Below the pieces are notes generated by a model. It had not been told where the DNA came from. It did not search any database and saw only the letters and a program-made list of their open reading frames with translations. From NCBI GenBank assembly GCA_049318625.1, contig JBMOGA010000021.1:1-53722 (forward strand): a stretch of DNA of 53,722 nt, given 5' to 3'. Position numbers and translations under genes: made by a program. Shown here in pieces: positions 8,599 to 16,377 of this stretch (positions are counted from its first letter, which is position 1; each line of letters starts with the position of its first letter). The DNA is from JBMOGA01 sp049318625. Lineage in GTDB: Bacteria; Pseudomonadota; Alphaproteobacteria; Rhizobiales; Hyphomicrobiaceae.

Positions 8599-8738
8599 GG
8601 CGTCCACCGTCGGGTATGCGTCTTCGATCTGTCACGCTCTCTACACGATCGCCGGGGCCGAGGCCAAGACGGGCGCCATCGTGGGCCGCGGTGTCGGCCT
8701 TGGCCGTGGTCGATCGTCGTCCTGGGGCCGTGAAGCCA

Positions 8739-9560
8739 TCACGCCCAGAAGGGCGGCTCGATCGGGCGCAACACGCCGCCGAGCCGCACGCCGTGGCAGT
8801 GGCGGGCGAGGCCGGTCGCATCGTCGATGTCGACGGCAAGGCCGCACAGGGTGGCCGGCCCGAGCGCCGGCTCGAAACGGTCCTTGGGGATGCGGGTCAG
8901 GAAGCGGTTGATCGGCTCGGCGGTGTCCATCCCGAGCACGGAATTGTAGTCGCCACACATGCCGGCATCCGACATGTAGGCGGTGCCGCCGGAGAGAACC
9001 CGCTCGTCGGCGGTCGGGACATGGGTATGCGTGCCGACGAGGCAGGTGATGCGGCCGTCGAGAAAGTGCGCCGCCGCCTCCTTCTCGCTGGTGGCTTCGG
9101 CATGGAAGTCGACGAAAATGACATCGGCGCCCTGTTTCAAGGGGCAGCTGGTGATCTCGGTATCGAGGGCGCGGAACGGGCAATCGAGTTCCGTCATGAA
9201 GACGCGGCCGAGCACATTGGTGACCAGCACGTCGGCGCCGTTGCGGGCCTTGTAGAGGCCGGCGCCGCGCCCGGGCGTGCCCTTCGGGAAGTTCAACGGG
9301 CGGATCAAGCGGTCCTGGCGATTGATGAAGACGAGGGTGTCGCGTTGATCGAAGGCGTGATTGCCGAGGGTGACGACATCGGCGCCGGCGCCGAGGAGAT
9401 CCTCGAGGATCTGCTCGGTGATGCCGAAGCCGCCGGCGGCGTTCTCGCCATTGACGATGACGAAATCGAGTTTCCAGCGCTCGCGAAGTCCCGGCAGCAG
9501 GTCGAGCACGACCCGGCGTCCGGAGCGGCCGACGACATCACCGAGAAACAACAGGCGCAT
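8739..9560 (-). CDS. TIGR00282/YmdB family metallophosphoesterase
   Basis: 273-aa calcineurin-like phosphoesterase. Metal-binding motifs appear in order: FLGDVVG (9 residues in), VNGENAAGG, VTLGNHAFDQ, FVDFHAE and GTHTHVPTADER. Bacillus YmdB homologues hydrolyse 2',3'-cyclic nucleotides and cAMP; the substrate here is not known. ATG 9560 gives the canonical MRLLFLGDVVGR start. It lies 38 bp downstream of fau on the same strand, so it is probably cotranscribed. Active-site histidines and aspartates are intact. Confidence 0.93.
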   Translation of the reverse strand: MRLLFLGDVVGRSGRRVVLDLLPGLRERWKLDFVIVNGENAAGGFGITEQILEDLLGAGADVVTLGNHAFDQRDTLVFINRQDRLIRPLNFPKGTPGRGAGLYKARNGADVLVTNVLGRVFMTELDCPFRALDTEITSCPLKQGADVIFVDFHAEATSEKEAAAHFLDGRITCLVGTHTHVPTADERVLSGGTAYMSDAGMCGDYNSVLGMDTAEPINRFLTRIPKDRFEPALGPATLCGLAVDIDDATGLARHCHGVRLGGVLRPIEPPFWA

Positions 9561-9598
9561 GAGCGACGTCCCTGGGAAAAGCTGCGCCGGCGCGGGAC

Positions 9599-10183
9599 TT
9601 AAGCCGAGCACCGCAGCGCGCCGGAGGGCGTCACCACCCAGTCGAGGCGCTCGTCATAATCGAGATGGGGAACGGCGTCGACCCTCTGCTCGTCGAATGC
9701 GAGGCCGACCGCCACGACCGATCGGGTTGCGCGCAACTTCTGGAGGGTCCGGTCGTAGAAGCCGGCGCCGTAGCCGAGGCGCCAGCCCGCGGCATCGAAA
9801 GCGAGCAACGGCACGATGAGCACGTCGGGGTCCACGACCGGGGCGCCGGCTGCCGGCTCGCGGATGCCCCACAGCCGCTCGACCAGCGGATCGCCGGATT
9901 GCCAGAGCCGGAACTCGAGCGGGTGCTGGCGCCCGACCATCACCGGCAGTCCGATGCGATGGCCGGCCATGCGCAGGCGTTTTTCGAGCGGGCCTGGATC
10001 GATTTCCGATCCCATGGCCCAGAACGACGAGACGACGAGCGGCGGTCCATCGAACGGTTCGAAGGCGACGGCGGCGACGGCGGCCTCGCGAGCGCGCCGC
10101 TCGCTTTCGGGCATGGCGTCGCGCCGGTCCCGCATCGCGCGTCGCAAGCGCAACTTCGCCTCGGTGGTCGCTGTGTCGCTCAT
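9599..10183 (-). CDS. fau: 5-formyltetrahydrofolate cyclo-ligase
   Basis: 194-aa enzyme converting 5-formyl-THF to 5,10-methenyl-THF with ATP. The substrate-binding GSEIDP segment near residue 60 and the C-terminal GYGAGFYDR loop (about 138-146) are the family signature. Linkage zapA - 6S RNA - fau (ygfA in E. coli) is widely conserved in proteobacteria and is preserved here in the same orientation. Confidence 0.95.
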   Translation of the reverse strand: MSDTATTEAKLRLRRAMRDRRDAMPESERRAREAAVAAVAFEPFDGPPLVVSSFWAMGSEIDPGPLEKRLRMAGHRIGLPVMVGRQHPLEFRLWQSGDPLVERLWGIREPAAGAPVVDPDVLIVPLLAFDAAGWRLGYGAGFYDRTLQKLRATRSVVAVGLAFDEQRVDAVPHLDYDERLDWVVTPSGALRCSA

Positions 10184-10229
10184 GCTCTCGAAACGCTCGA
10201 GCCCGGCCGGCCCGGCATGGGCTCGGCGA

Positions 10230-10370
10230 AATCAAGTGCCGCGGAAGCCGTCGGAGCTGTTCGATCTCGCCGGGTCCCTACAAGAAGTAAGGTGGGCACC
10301 GTGTAACCGAGACCAGGATCCCGGCCAGGGACAGCTCCCAAGCAGATCTTATCGGCCCTGGAGATGATGT
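10230..10370 (-). ncRNA. ssrS: 6S RNA (boundaries approximate)
   Basis: The 298-bp gap between zapA and fau on the minus strand is where 6S RNA lies in proteobacteria. It contains a long-range pairing expected of a 6S rod: GGAGCTGT (10338-10331, read on minus) with ACAGCTCC (10260-10253), extended by GCCG/CGGC (10356-10353 with 10250-10247). Between the arms is a region holding CACCTTACTTCTTGTAGGGACC, resembling the apical half of alphaproteobacterial 6S RNAs. 6S RNA mimics an open promoter and sequesters sigma-70 RNA polymerase. The ends are estimated, and identity rests on context plus pairing rather than a covariance-model hit. Confidence 0.72.
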
Positions 10371-10481
10371 GCTCCTAACGCGCCCCGCAGCGACGCCACC
10401 ATGTATGGATTTGCGGGTAAAAATCCAGTGCGCGTGACGGTTGGGCACAGCCAATCGCCGAGCGGCGATGCGGTTCGCGCC

Positions 10482-10766
10482 TCAGGCACCTTCGGGCGGT
10501 TTGCCGTCGGACGCGCCGGGCCGAGGGTCCGGTCGGCGCGGGTCGCGCGCGGACTTGGTGCGGTCTTTGAGCTCGAACAGTTCGTCGGTTACCAGGAGAG
10601 CCGCCATGACAAGCAAGCGGTCATGGCCGGCGCTGCCGAACTCGCCGACCAGGGTGTCGATCTTGCTCGACAGGTGTTGGGCGAGTTGTGCGATTCGCTT
10701 TTCCTCGCCGTCCCCGCATCGGAGACGGTAGGTGCGGCCGTTGAGCGAGACCGAAACCTGCCCCAT
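10482..10766 (-). CDS. zapA: cell division protein ZapA
   Basis: 94-aa ZapA, which bundles FtsZ filaments at the Z ring. The N-terminal MGQVSVSLNGRTYRLRCGDGEE opening and the following helix (RIAQLAQHLSSKIDTL) are characteristic, and the coiled-coil helix continues to about residue 70 (LVMAALLVTDELFELKDR). A charged Pro/Arg-rich tail (70-94) is less conserved. It follows the DUF4164 gene by 32 bp and precedes 6S RNA. Confidence 0.92.
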   Translation of the reverse strand: MGQVSVSLNGRTYRLRCGDGEEKRIAQLAQHLSSKIDTLVGEFGSAGHDRLLVMAALLVTDELFELKDRTKSARDPRRPDPRPGASDGKPPEGA

Positions 10767-10798
10767 CGGCGATAGCGGCGATTGGCCGCCTCCCAGCC

Positions 10799-11035
10799 TT
10801 ACTCAGCACGCTGGATATAGGTATGAAGGGAATCGATCGCCCAATCAATGCGATCGAGCGCGTCCTTGCGGGCCTTTTCAAGCTCGGCGATGCGGGCGTG
10901 GGCCTCGGCCAGCTCCTTGCGGAGCTGCTCGCGCTCCCTCTCCAGGGCGGTAACGGCATCCGCCAGCCGGACAGGGGCGCGTCCCCTGGGGCCCGGGGCG
11001 GGGGCCACGGAAGGTTTGGTTTTGCGCACGCTCAT
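10799..11035 (-). CDS. DUF4164-like small coiled-coil protein
   Basis: 78-aa protein with a Pro/Lys-rich first 25 residues and a heptad-rich helix from about 26 to 75 (ALEREREQLRKELAEAH...). Proteins annotated DUF4164 regularly sit immediately upstream of zapA in Hyphomicrobiales, which suggests a role with ZapA in division, but no function is shown. I chose ATG 11035 because it gives the basic MSVRKTK start; an upstream in-frame extension crosses what looks like promoter DNA. Confidence 0.75.
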   Translation of the reverse strand: MSVRKTKPSVAPAPGPRGRAPVRLADAVTALEREREQLRKELAEAHARIAELEKARKDALDRIDWAIDSLHTYIQRAE

Positions 11036-11204
11036 TGGCCTCGCGATCCCAGGTAGTGCTCGCGCCCTCCCCGCCCGGAGGGGTGCTTGCAGCGTTAACC
11101 TTGAACGTGAACTTAGGTTCCGGACCCACTGCGCGTCAACGAAACCGGGCCACAATTCCACGAATTATGCACGGCAGTTCAAGTGCGGTCGGCCGGTCGG
11201 CCGA

Positions 11205-11234
11205 TTGACAGGGGGCGAAGCCGGTAACATCTAT
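11205..11234 (+). promoter_or_regulatory. possible sigma-70 promoter for gap
   Basis: TTGACA at 11205-11210 is followed after 18 bp by ATCTAT (11229-11234), about 100 bp upstream of the gap start codon. The -35 is perfect; the -10 and spacing are only moderate. A second TTGACT occurs at 11263-11268 without a good -10. Confidence 0.45.
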
Positions 11235-11331
11235 CGCGCCACGTCGTCATGAGGTCCGGTCAGTTGACTTGAAATTGCAGCAGAGCTGTGCCGGTTCAGC
11301 AGAATTGCGCCAAATCAGGAGAAGTGAGGCA

Positions 11332-12339
11332 ATGGCTGTCAAGGTCGCGATCAACGGGTTTGGCCGCATCGGCCGCAACGTGCTCAGGGCGATCGTCGAG
11401 AGCGGGCGGACCGATATCGTGGTGGTTGCCGTCAACGATCTGGGGCCGATCGAGACAAATGCCCACCTGTTCCGTTTCGACAGCGTCCACGGCCGGTTTC
11501 CCGGTGTGGTCAAGGTCGAGGGCGACACGATGGACGTCGGCCGTGGCACCATCAAGGTGACCGCCATCAAGGACCCCAGCCAGTTGCCGCACAAGGCGCT
11601 CGGCGTCGACGTTGCGCTCGAGTGCACCGGCATCTTCACGTCGAAGGACAAGGCGTCGGCCCATCTCGCGGCCGGCGCGAAGCGCGTGCTGGTCTCGGCG
11701 CCGGCCGACGGTGCCGATCTCACTGTGGTCTACGGCGTCAATCATCAGAAGCTCTCGGCCGATCATCGCGTCGTCTCCAACGCGTCGTGCACGACGAACT
11801 GCCTGGCGCCGGTGGCCAAGGTGCTGAACGACGTCGTCGGCATCGACAAGGGCTTCATGACGACGATCCACGCCTACACCGGGGATCAGCCGACCCTCGA
11901 CACCATGCACAAGGATCTCTATCGCGGCCGCGCCGCCGCGCTCTCGATGATCCCGACGTCGACGGGCGCCGCAAAGGCGGTCGGGCTGGTGCTGCCCGAA
12001 CTCAACGGCCGGCTCGACGGCACCGCGATCCGCGTGCCGACGCCGAACGTCTCTGTGGTCGACTTCAAGTTCATCGCCAAGCGCGAGACCACCAAGGAGG
12101 AGATCAACGCGGCGATCAAGCAGGCCGCCGCCGGTCCGCTGAAGGGCATTCTGGGTGTGACCGACCAGCCCAACGTTTCCAGCGATTTCAATCATGACAG
12201 TCACTCGTCGGTGTTCCATCTGGATCAGACCAAGGTGATGGATGGCAAGCTGGTGCGCGTGCTGTCCTGGTACGACAACGAGTGGGGCTTCTCGAACCGC
12301 ATGAGCGACACCGCGGTCGCCATGGGCAAGCTCGGCTAA
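11332..12339 (+). CDS. gap: glyceraldehyde-3-phosphate dehydrogenase, type I
   Basis: 335-aa glycolytic/gluconeogenic NAD(P)-dependent enzyme oxidising G3P to 1,3-bisphosphoglycerate. Visible are the Rossmann INGFGRIGRNVLR start, catalytic C153 in SNASCTTNC, the TTIHAYTGDQ segment with the catalytic His, and the C-terminal SWYDNEWGFSNRM motif. ATG 11332 has GGAGAAGTGAGG upstream. It is followed after 83 bp by fba. In most Hyphomicrobiales the order is tkt-gap-pgk-fba; neither tkt nor pgk is in this window. Confidence 0.97.
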   Translation: MAVKVAINGFGRIGRNVLRAIVESGRTDIVVVAVNDLGPIETNAHLFRFDSVHGRFPGVVKVEGDTMDVGRGTIKVTAIKDPSQLPHKALGVDVALECTGIFTSKDKASAHLAAGAKRVLVSAPADGADLTVVYGVNHQKLSADHRVVSNASCTTNCLAPVAKVLNDVVGIDKGFMTTIHAYTGDQPTLDTMHKDLYRGRAAALSMIPTSTGAAKAVGLVLPELNGRLDGTAIRVPTPNVSVVDFKFIAKRETTKEEINAAIKQAAAGPLKGILGVTDQPNVSSDFNHDSHSSVFHLDQTKVMDGKLVRVLSWYDNEWGFSNRMSDTAVAMGKLG

Positions 12340-12352
12340 CGGATCAAAGGGC

Positions 12353-12385
12353 AACGGGCCGGCCGCGCAAGCGTGCCGGCCCGTT
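12353..12385 (+). repeat. 11-bp perfect inverted repeat between gap and fba
   Basis: AACGGGCCGGC (12353-12363) and GCCGGCCCGTT (12375-12385) form a very stable hairpin with an 11-nt loop, 13 nt after the gap stop. No T run follows, so it is more likely an mRNA 3'-end stabiliser or partial attenuator between gap and fba than a full terminator. Confidence 0.65.
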
Positions 12386-12422
12386 CGCTGCGCTCACCAC
12401 CATCGCAAGGGAGAAGGGACCG

Positions 12423-13442
12423 ATGACCATGACGCTTGAACAAGTCGCCGCTGCCATGGTCGCGCCGGGCAAGGGCATCCTCGCCGCCGACGAGAGCTCC
12501 GGCACGATCAAGAAGCGCTTCGATTCGATCGGGGCCGAGAACACCGAGCAGAACCGCCGCGACTACCGCGAGATGCTGTTCCGTTCGACGGACGCCATGA
12601 AGAACTGCGTGTCGGGCGTGATCCTGTTCGACGAGACCCTGCGGCAGAAGGCCAAGGACGGGACGCCGCTCACCCAAATCATCACCGCGGCCGGCGCGCT
12701 GCCGGGGATCAAGGTCGATGCGGGGACCAAGGCGCTGCCGTTCCATCCCGGCGAGGTCGTGACGGAAGGGCTCGACGGGTTGCGCGACCGGATCAAGGAG
12801 CACGCCACGCTCGGCGCCAAGTTCGCAAAGTGGCGCGCGGTGATCGACATCGGTCAGGATATTCCGACCTATGGCTGCATCTCGGCGAATGCCCAGGCGC
12901 TGGCCCGCTATGCCGCGCTGTGCGTCGAGGGTGGGATCGTGCCGATCGTCGAGCCCGAGGTGCTGATGGACGGCGCCCACGACGTCGACCGGTGTGCCGA
13001 GGTCACCGAGTGGGTGCTCAAAGAAGTCTACATGCAACTTTACTATATGCGCGTGCCGCTGGAGCAGACGGTCCTCAAGCCCAACATGGTCGTGGCAGGC
13101 AAGAAGTCGCCGAAGCAGGCCGGCCGGGACGAGGTCGCGGAAAAGACGGTTCGTGTTCTCAAGCGCTGTGTCCCTGTCGCCGTTCCGGGCATCGCCTTCC
13201 TGTCGGGCGGCCAGTCGGACGAGGATGCCACGGCGCATCTGTCCATGATGAACGCGCTCGGGCCGCTGCCGTGGAAGTTGACGTTCTCCTACGGGCGTGC
13301 CCTGCAGGCGGCAGCGCTCAAGGCGTGGGCCGGCAAGTCCGAGAACGTCGCGGCCGGCCAGCGCGCCTTCACGCACCGGGCGCGCATGAACGGTCTGGCC
13401 TCGACCGGCCAGTGGCAGGCGGCACTCGAGAAGGCCGCCTGA
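12423..13442 (+). CDS. fba: class I fructose-bisphosphate aldolase
   Basis: 339-aa Schiff-base aldolase cleaving fructose-1,6-bisphosphate. Family signatures are the N-terminal GKGILAADES segment, KRFDSIGAENTEQNRR, the PIVEPEVLMDG strand and LKPNMVVAGKK, which carries the Schiff-base Lys, followed by GIAFLSGGQSDEDA. ATG 12423 is preceded by GGGAGAAGGGA. Length and motifs match the animal-like class I enzyme found in many alphaproteobacteria, not the metal-dependent class II type. It is likely co-transcribed with gap across the hairpin at 12353-12385. Confidence 0.96.
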   Translation: MTMTLEQVAAAMVAPGKGILAADESSGTIKKRFDSIGAENTEQNRRDYREMLFRSTDAMKNCVSGVILFDETLRQKAKDGTPLTQIITAAGALPGIKVDAGTKALPFHPGEVVTEGLDGLRDRIKEHATLGAKFAKWRAVIDIGQDIPTYGCISANAQALARYAALCVEGGIVPIVEPEVLMDGAHDVDRCAEVTEWVLKEVYMQLYYMRVPLEQTVLKPNMVVAGKKSPKQAGRDEVAEKTVRVLKRCVPVAVPGIAFLSGGQSDEDATAHLSMMNALGPLPWKLTFSYGRALQAAALKAWAGKSENVAAGQRAFTHRARMNGLASTGQWQAALEKAA

Positions 13443-13587
13443 CGGTTACCGCCGATCCGTTGTGGTGGTGGCAGGGAGGCGCGGCGCAGGCCGGGTCTCC
13501 TTTCCGCCGAATTTTCGATTGATAGCGATCGCAGTCCTGGGCCGCGCGGCGATGTGCGGCCCCTATTGCGACCCGGATCATACCCCG

Positions 13588-14238
13588 ATGCCCACCAAGC
13601 GTGCCGAGTTCTGTCTCGAGGTCGACGCAGCCGACGATCAGCTGACGCGGCTCACCGCCCTATTGATGCGTGTGTCGGTCGCCTCGGTGCTGATCCGGCC
13701 ACCGAAAGGGCGCGTGCTCGACGCCCGGATGGCCCAACCCTTCGTCGCGGCGGTGCAGAAGGCCGGCGCCGCGGCCATCATTGCGGACGATGCGCGGCTT
13801 GCGCGCACCATCAAGGCCGATGGCGTGCACCTCACAGTTCCGGACGACGGGCTCGTGGCCGACAACGAGGCCCGCGAGATCCTTGGCCGGCGGTGCATCG
13901 TTGGAGTCGAAGCCGGCGGGTCGCGGCATGCGGCCATGGCGGCCGGTGAAGCCGGCGCCGACTACATCGGGTTCGACGTGTCGGCGGATGGGGCCGGAAC
14001 CGAGGCTGCGGCGGGCCGGGTCGACATGGTGGCGTGGTGGGCCGAAATCTTCGAGGTGCCGTGCGTGGCATTCGGCGTGGCGGACGTGGCCACGGCGGTC
14101 GCACTCGCCGATGCCGGGGCGGATTTCGTATCGGTCCGCCTGGCGGCCGGTGTCAGTACTGCGGTCGAGATCGAGCGACTTGTGGAGATCGCGGCAGCGG
14201 TGACGGGACAGTTGGTCGACGCGGCCGGCGTCACATGA
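13588..14238 (+). CDS. thiamine phosphate synthase-like (ThiE/TenI superfamily) protein
   Basis: 216-aa TIM-barrel protein of the TMP synthase/TenI group. The fold shows in strand-end motifs AAAIIADDARLA, GVHL, VGVEAGGSRHAAMAAGEAGADYIGFD and the phosphate-binding C-terminal GVADVATAVALADAGADFVSV. Genuine ThiE has DRxxxA and a GGT...P pyrophosphate loop, which are altered here, so catalysis of thiazole-P/HMP-PP coupling is doubtful. No thi-box or other thi gene is nearby. A homologue is commonly found after fba in Hyphomicrobiales. ATG 13588 is chosen; longer in-frame starts lack support. Confidence 0.72.
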   Translation: MPTKRAEFCLEVDAADDQLTRLTALLMRVSVASVLIRPPKGRVLDARMAQPFVAAVQKAGAAAIIADDARLARTIKADGVHLTVPDDGLVADNEAREILGRRCIVGVEAGGSRHAAMAAGEAGADYIGFDVSADGAGTEAAAGRVDMVAWWAEIFEVPCVAFGVADVATAVALADAGADFVSVRLAAGVSTAVEIERLVEIAAAVTGQLVDAAGVT

Positions 14239-15377
14239 GACGGGTCGGGTTACGGCCGCTCGTCGGGATGGCGGCCGGCGTGGCCGGGGGACTTTTGACG
14301 CTTTGCGGACCGGCGCTCGCCCAATCCGGCGCCTGGGATTCCCGTGTCGAGGCGCCGGCGGCTCCGGCCGAGCCGGGGCCGAAGTTGAAATCGAAGAATC
14401 TCGCCAAGCCGCAGAGCGGACCGGCCCCGCAGACCTCGAAGTCGGCGCCGCGGGCCACGGTCGGCGATACGCGCCCGACACCGTTGACGCAGGGACCGCA
14501 GCGCCAGGGGTTTCAACTGGCGCCAGCAACCGGCGATGATGCGGCGCTCATCGCGTTCAATCAGGGTCAATTCCTGACCGCGCTGGGTCTGGCCGAAGTC
14601 GCGGCCGGTCGCGGCGACGCGGCCGCGCACACGCTCGTCGGTCGCATCTATGCCGAGGGGCTGGGCGTCAGAAAAGATCCGTTCGTGGCGGTCCGCTGGT
14701 TCTCTCGTGCCGCCGAGCTCGGCGATGCCGAGGCCGCCTTCATCTACGGCAGCCTGCTCGCCGAGGGGACGGGTGTCGAGAAGGACATCCAGGCCGCCGC
14801 GCAGATGTTCGAGACGGCCGCCCGCACCGGTCACGTGCTCGCCAACTACAATCTTGGGCTCATGTTCCTGACCGGGCGTGGCAAGCCGGAGAACATGATC
14901 CGCGGCGCCCAGCACATCGCGTATGCCGCCGAGCAGGGCATCCCGGCCGCTCAGTACGATCTGGCCGGCCTCTACATCGAGGGGCAGGGGGTGCGGAACG
15001 ATGCCTACGAGGCTGCGCGCTGGATGCGCCGGGCCGCCGACCAGGGGATGGCGGAGGCAGAGTTCGACTATGCGGTGATGCTGCTGCGGGGCCACGGTTT
15101 GAACGTCGATGTGCCCAAGGCCATCGATTACCTCAAGTCGGCCGCCGACAAGGGTGTCGCGGGCGCGCAGAACCGGATCGCCTACGTGTTCTTCGATCTG
15201 GAGCGCTACGATCGCGATCCCATCGAGGCGGCGAAATGGCGGATCCTGGCGCGCGAGGCCGGCATCGAGGACAAGACGCTGGACAAGGCCGTGGCCGGGT
15301 TGACCGCCGCCGAGCGGGCGACCGCGGAGAGCCGCGCGCGCGCCTATCGTGAGCGCCGGAGCCTCGAGGGACGTTAG
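14235..15377 (+). CDS. exported Sel1-repeat (SLR/TPR-like) protein
   Basis: 380-aa protein with a Sec-type signal peptide (basic MRR start, hydrophobic core, ending PALAQ at residue 30). A Pro/Lys-rich linker (35-95) follows, then about six Sel1-like repeats from about 105 to 330. Typical repeat units are AAHTLVGRIYAEGLGVRKD, AAFIYGSLLAEGTGVEKD and AQYDLAGLYIEGQGVRND. Such proteins act as periplasmic or surface scaffolds; no partner can be named. It starts with an ATGA overlap on the ThiE-like gene, so translation is coupled, and ends 28 bp from the convergent HAD gene. Confidence 0.88.
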   Translation: MRRVGLRPLVGMAAGVAGGLLTLCGPALAQSGAWDSRVEAPAAPAEPGPKLKSKNLAKPQSGPAPQTSKSAPRATVGDTRPTPLTQGPQRQGFQLAPATGDDAALIAFNQGQFLTALGLAEVAAGRGDAAAHTLVGRIYAEGLGVRKDPFVAVRWFSRAAELGDAEAAFIYGSLLAEGTGVEKDIQAAAQMFETAARTGHVLANYNLGLMFLTGRGKPENMIRGAQHIAYAAEQGIPAAQYDLAGLYIEGQGVRNDAYEAARWMRRAADQGMAEAEFDYAVMLLRGHGLNVDVPKAIDYLKSAADKGVAGAQNRIAYVFFDLERYDRDPIEAAKWRILAREAGIEDKTLDKAVAGLTAAERATAESRARAYRERRSLEGR

Positions 15378-15405
15378 AGACCGCGCGCCCCGGTCCGAGC
15401 CTGAT

Positions 15406-16269
15406 CTACCAGCGCAGCGTATCGAGTGCGGCGACCGGGCGGGCCTTGGCGCCGGGCGGGAAGAGGTGGGCGAGCGTGTCGGGGGTCAATGTCCCTGTGA
15501 CGTGGATGGGGCTCGCGACGAACAGGCTTGGGATGCCGACGGCGGCGGCACCGGCGATGTCTGTCCGCATGCCGTCGCCGATGGCGAGGATGCGTCGGCG
15601 ATCGACCGGCCGGCCAGCCAGCCCGGCAAGGACTTCGAAGGCGAGGTCGTAGACCGGGGGATGGGGCTTGCCGGCGTAGAGGACGGCGCCGCCCAGTTCT
15701 TCGTAAAGCGCCCCGAGGGCGCCGGCGCAATAGATGATGGCGCCGCCGCGCTCGACCGTGAGGTCGGGGTTGGCGCAAACCATCGGCACGCCGCGGCCGG
15801 CGAGGGCGGCGAGGCGGTCGCGGTAGTTCTCCGCGGTTTCCCGGGTGTCGTCAAAAAGACCGGTGCAAATGATGTGGCGGGCGTCGTCCGGACCGACGAG
15901 CCGGGCGTCGAGGCCCTCGAAGATCAGCAGATCGCGCTCGGGTCCGACATGGAAGAGCGGGGCGGGGCATCGCGCGGCGACGAGCCGGCGCGCTAGGTCG
16001 CCCGAGGTCACGATGGCGTCATAGGCATCGCGGCCGACACCGAGACGGCCGAGCTGGATGTCGATGGCCGCGGAGGGCCGCGGCACGTTCGAAAGCAGGA
16101 CGACGGGGCGGCCGGTGCGGCGGAAAGCGGCGAGTGCCTCTGGCGCGCCAGGGAAAGGCGCGACCCCGTTGTGGAGCACGCCCCAGACGTCGACGATGGC
16201 GGCTTCGTAATCGGCGGCGATCTCGGCGAGACCATGGAGCAGCGGGATGGGGGCGGCGGCAAGCGGCAT
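15406..16269 (-). CDS. TIGR01459-family HAD-type sugar phosphatase-like hydrolase
   Basis: 287-aa HAD superfamily IIA (NagD-like) hydrolase. Motif I is AIVDVWGVLHNG (residues about 23-34), where the family pattern DxxG[VT][LI] holds. Motif II is VLLSNVPR and motif IV is LAIGDGMRTDIAGA; GKPHPPVYDLAF carries the conserved Lys. The specific substrate is unknown (sugar phosphates or nucleotides are usual for HAD-IIA). The start MPLAAAP at 16269 is favoured over an upstream frame lacking similarity. It lies 109 bp downstream of the EAL-protein gene on the same strand, separated from it by a perfect palindrome. Confidence 0.9.
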   Translation of the reverse strand: MPLAAAPIPLLHGLAEIAADYEAAIVDVWGVLHNGVAPFPGAPEALAAFRRTGRPVVLLSNVPRPSAAIDIQLGRLGVGRDAYDAIVTSGDLARRLVAARCPAPLFHVGPERDLLIFEGLDARLVGPDDARHIICTGLFDDTRETAENYRDRLAALAGRGVPMVCANPDLTVERGGAIIYCAGALGALYEELGGAVLYAGKPHPPVYDLAFEVLAGLAGRPVDRRRILAIGDGMRTDIAGAAAVGIPSLFVASPIHVTGTLTPDTLAHLFPPGAKARPVAALDTLRW

Positions 16270-16325
16270 GGTTCTCCGTCCGGGCCGCGTGGCCCTCGGT
16301 ATCGAGGCAGGTCCTGAGACGACGA

Positions 16326-16353
16326 ACGGCACGAGTGCCGTCACTCGTGCCGT
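16326..16353. repeat. 12-bp perfect inverted repeat between EAL and HAD genes
   Basis: ACGGCACGAGTG and its exact reverse complement CACTCGTGCCGT flank a CCGT tetranucleotide. It lies 57 bp upstream of the HAD gene and 25 bp beyond the EAL-protein stop (both minus strand). It could be a terminator stem (no T tract follows) or an operator for the HAD gene. Confidence 0.6.
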
Positions 16354-16377
16354 CCTAACCTTTCGCGACCCGCTTGT

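Noticed and set aside
10183..10482. Possible small ORFs in the zapA-fau gap
   Set aside because: The gap is better explained by 6S RNA, given conserved position and long-range pairing.
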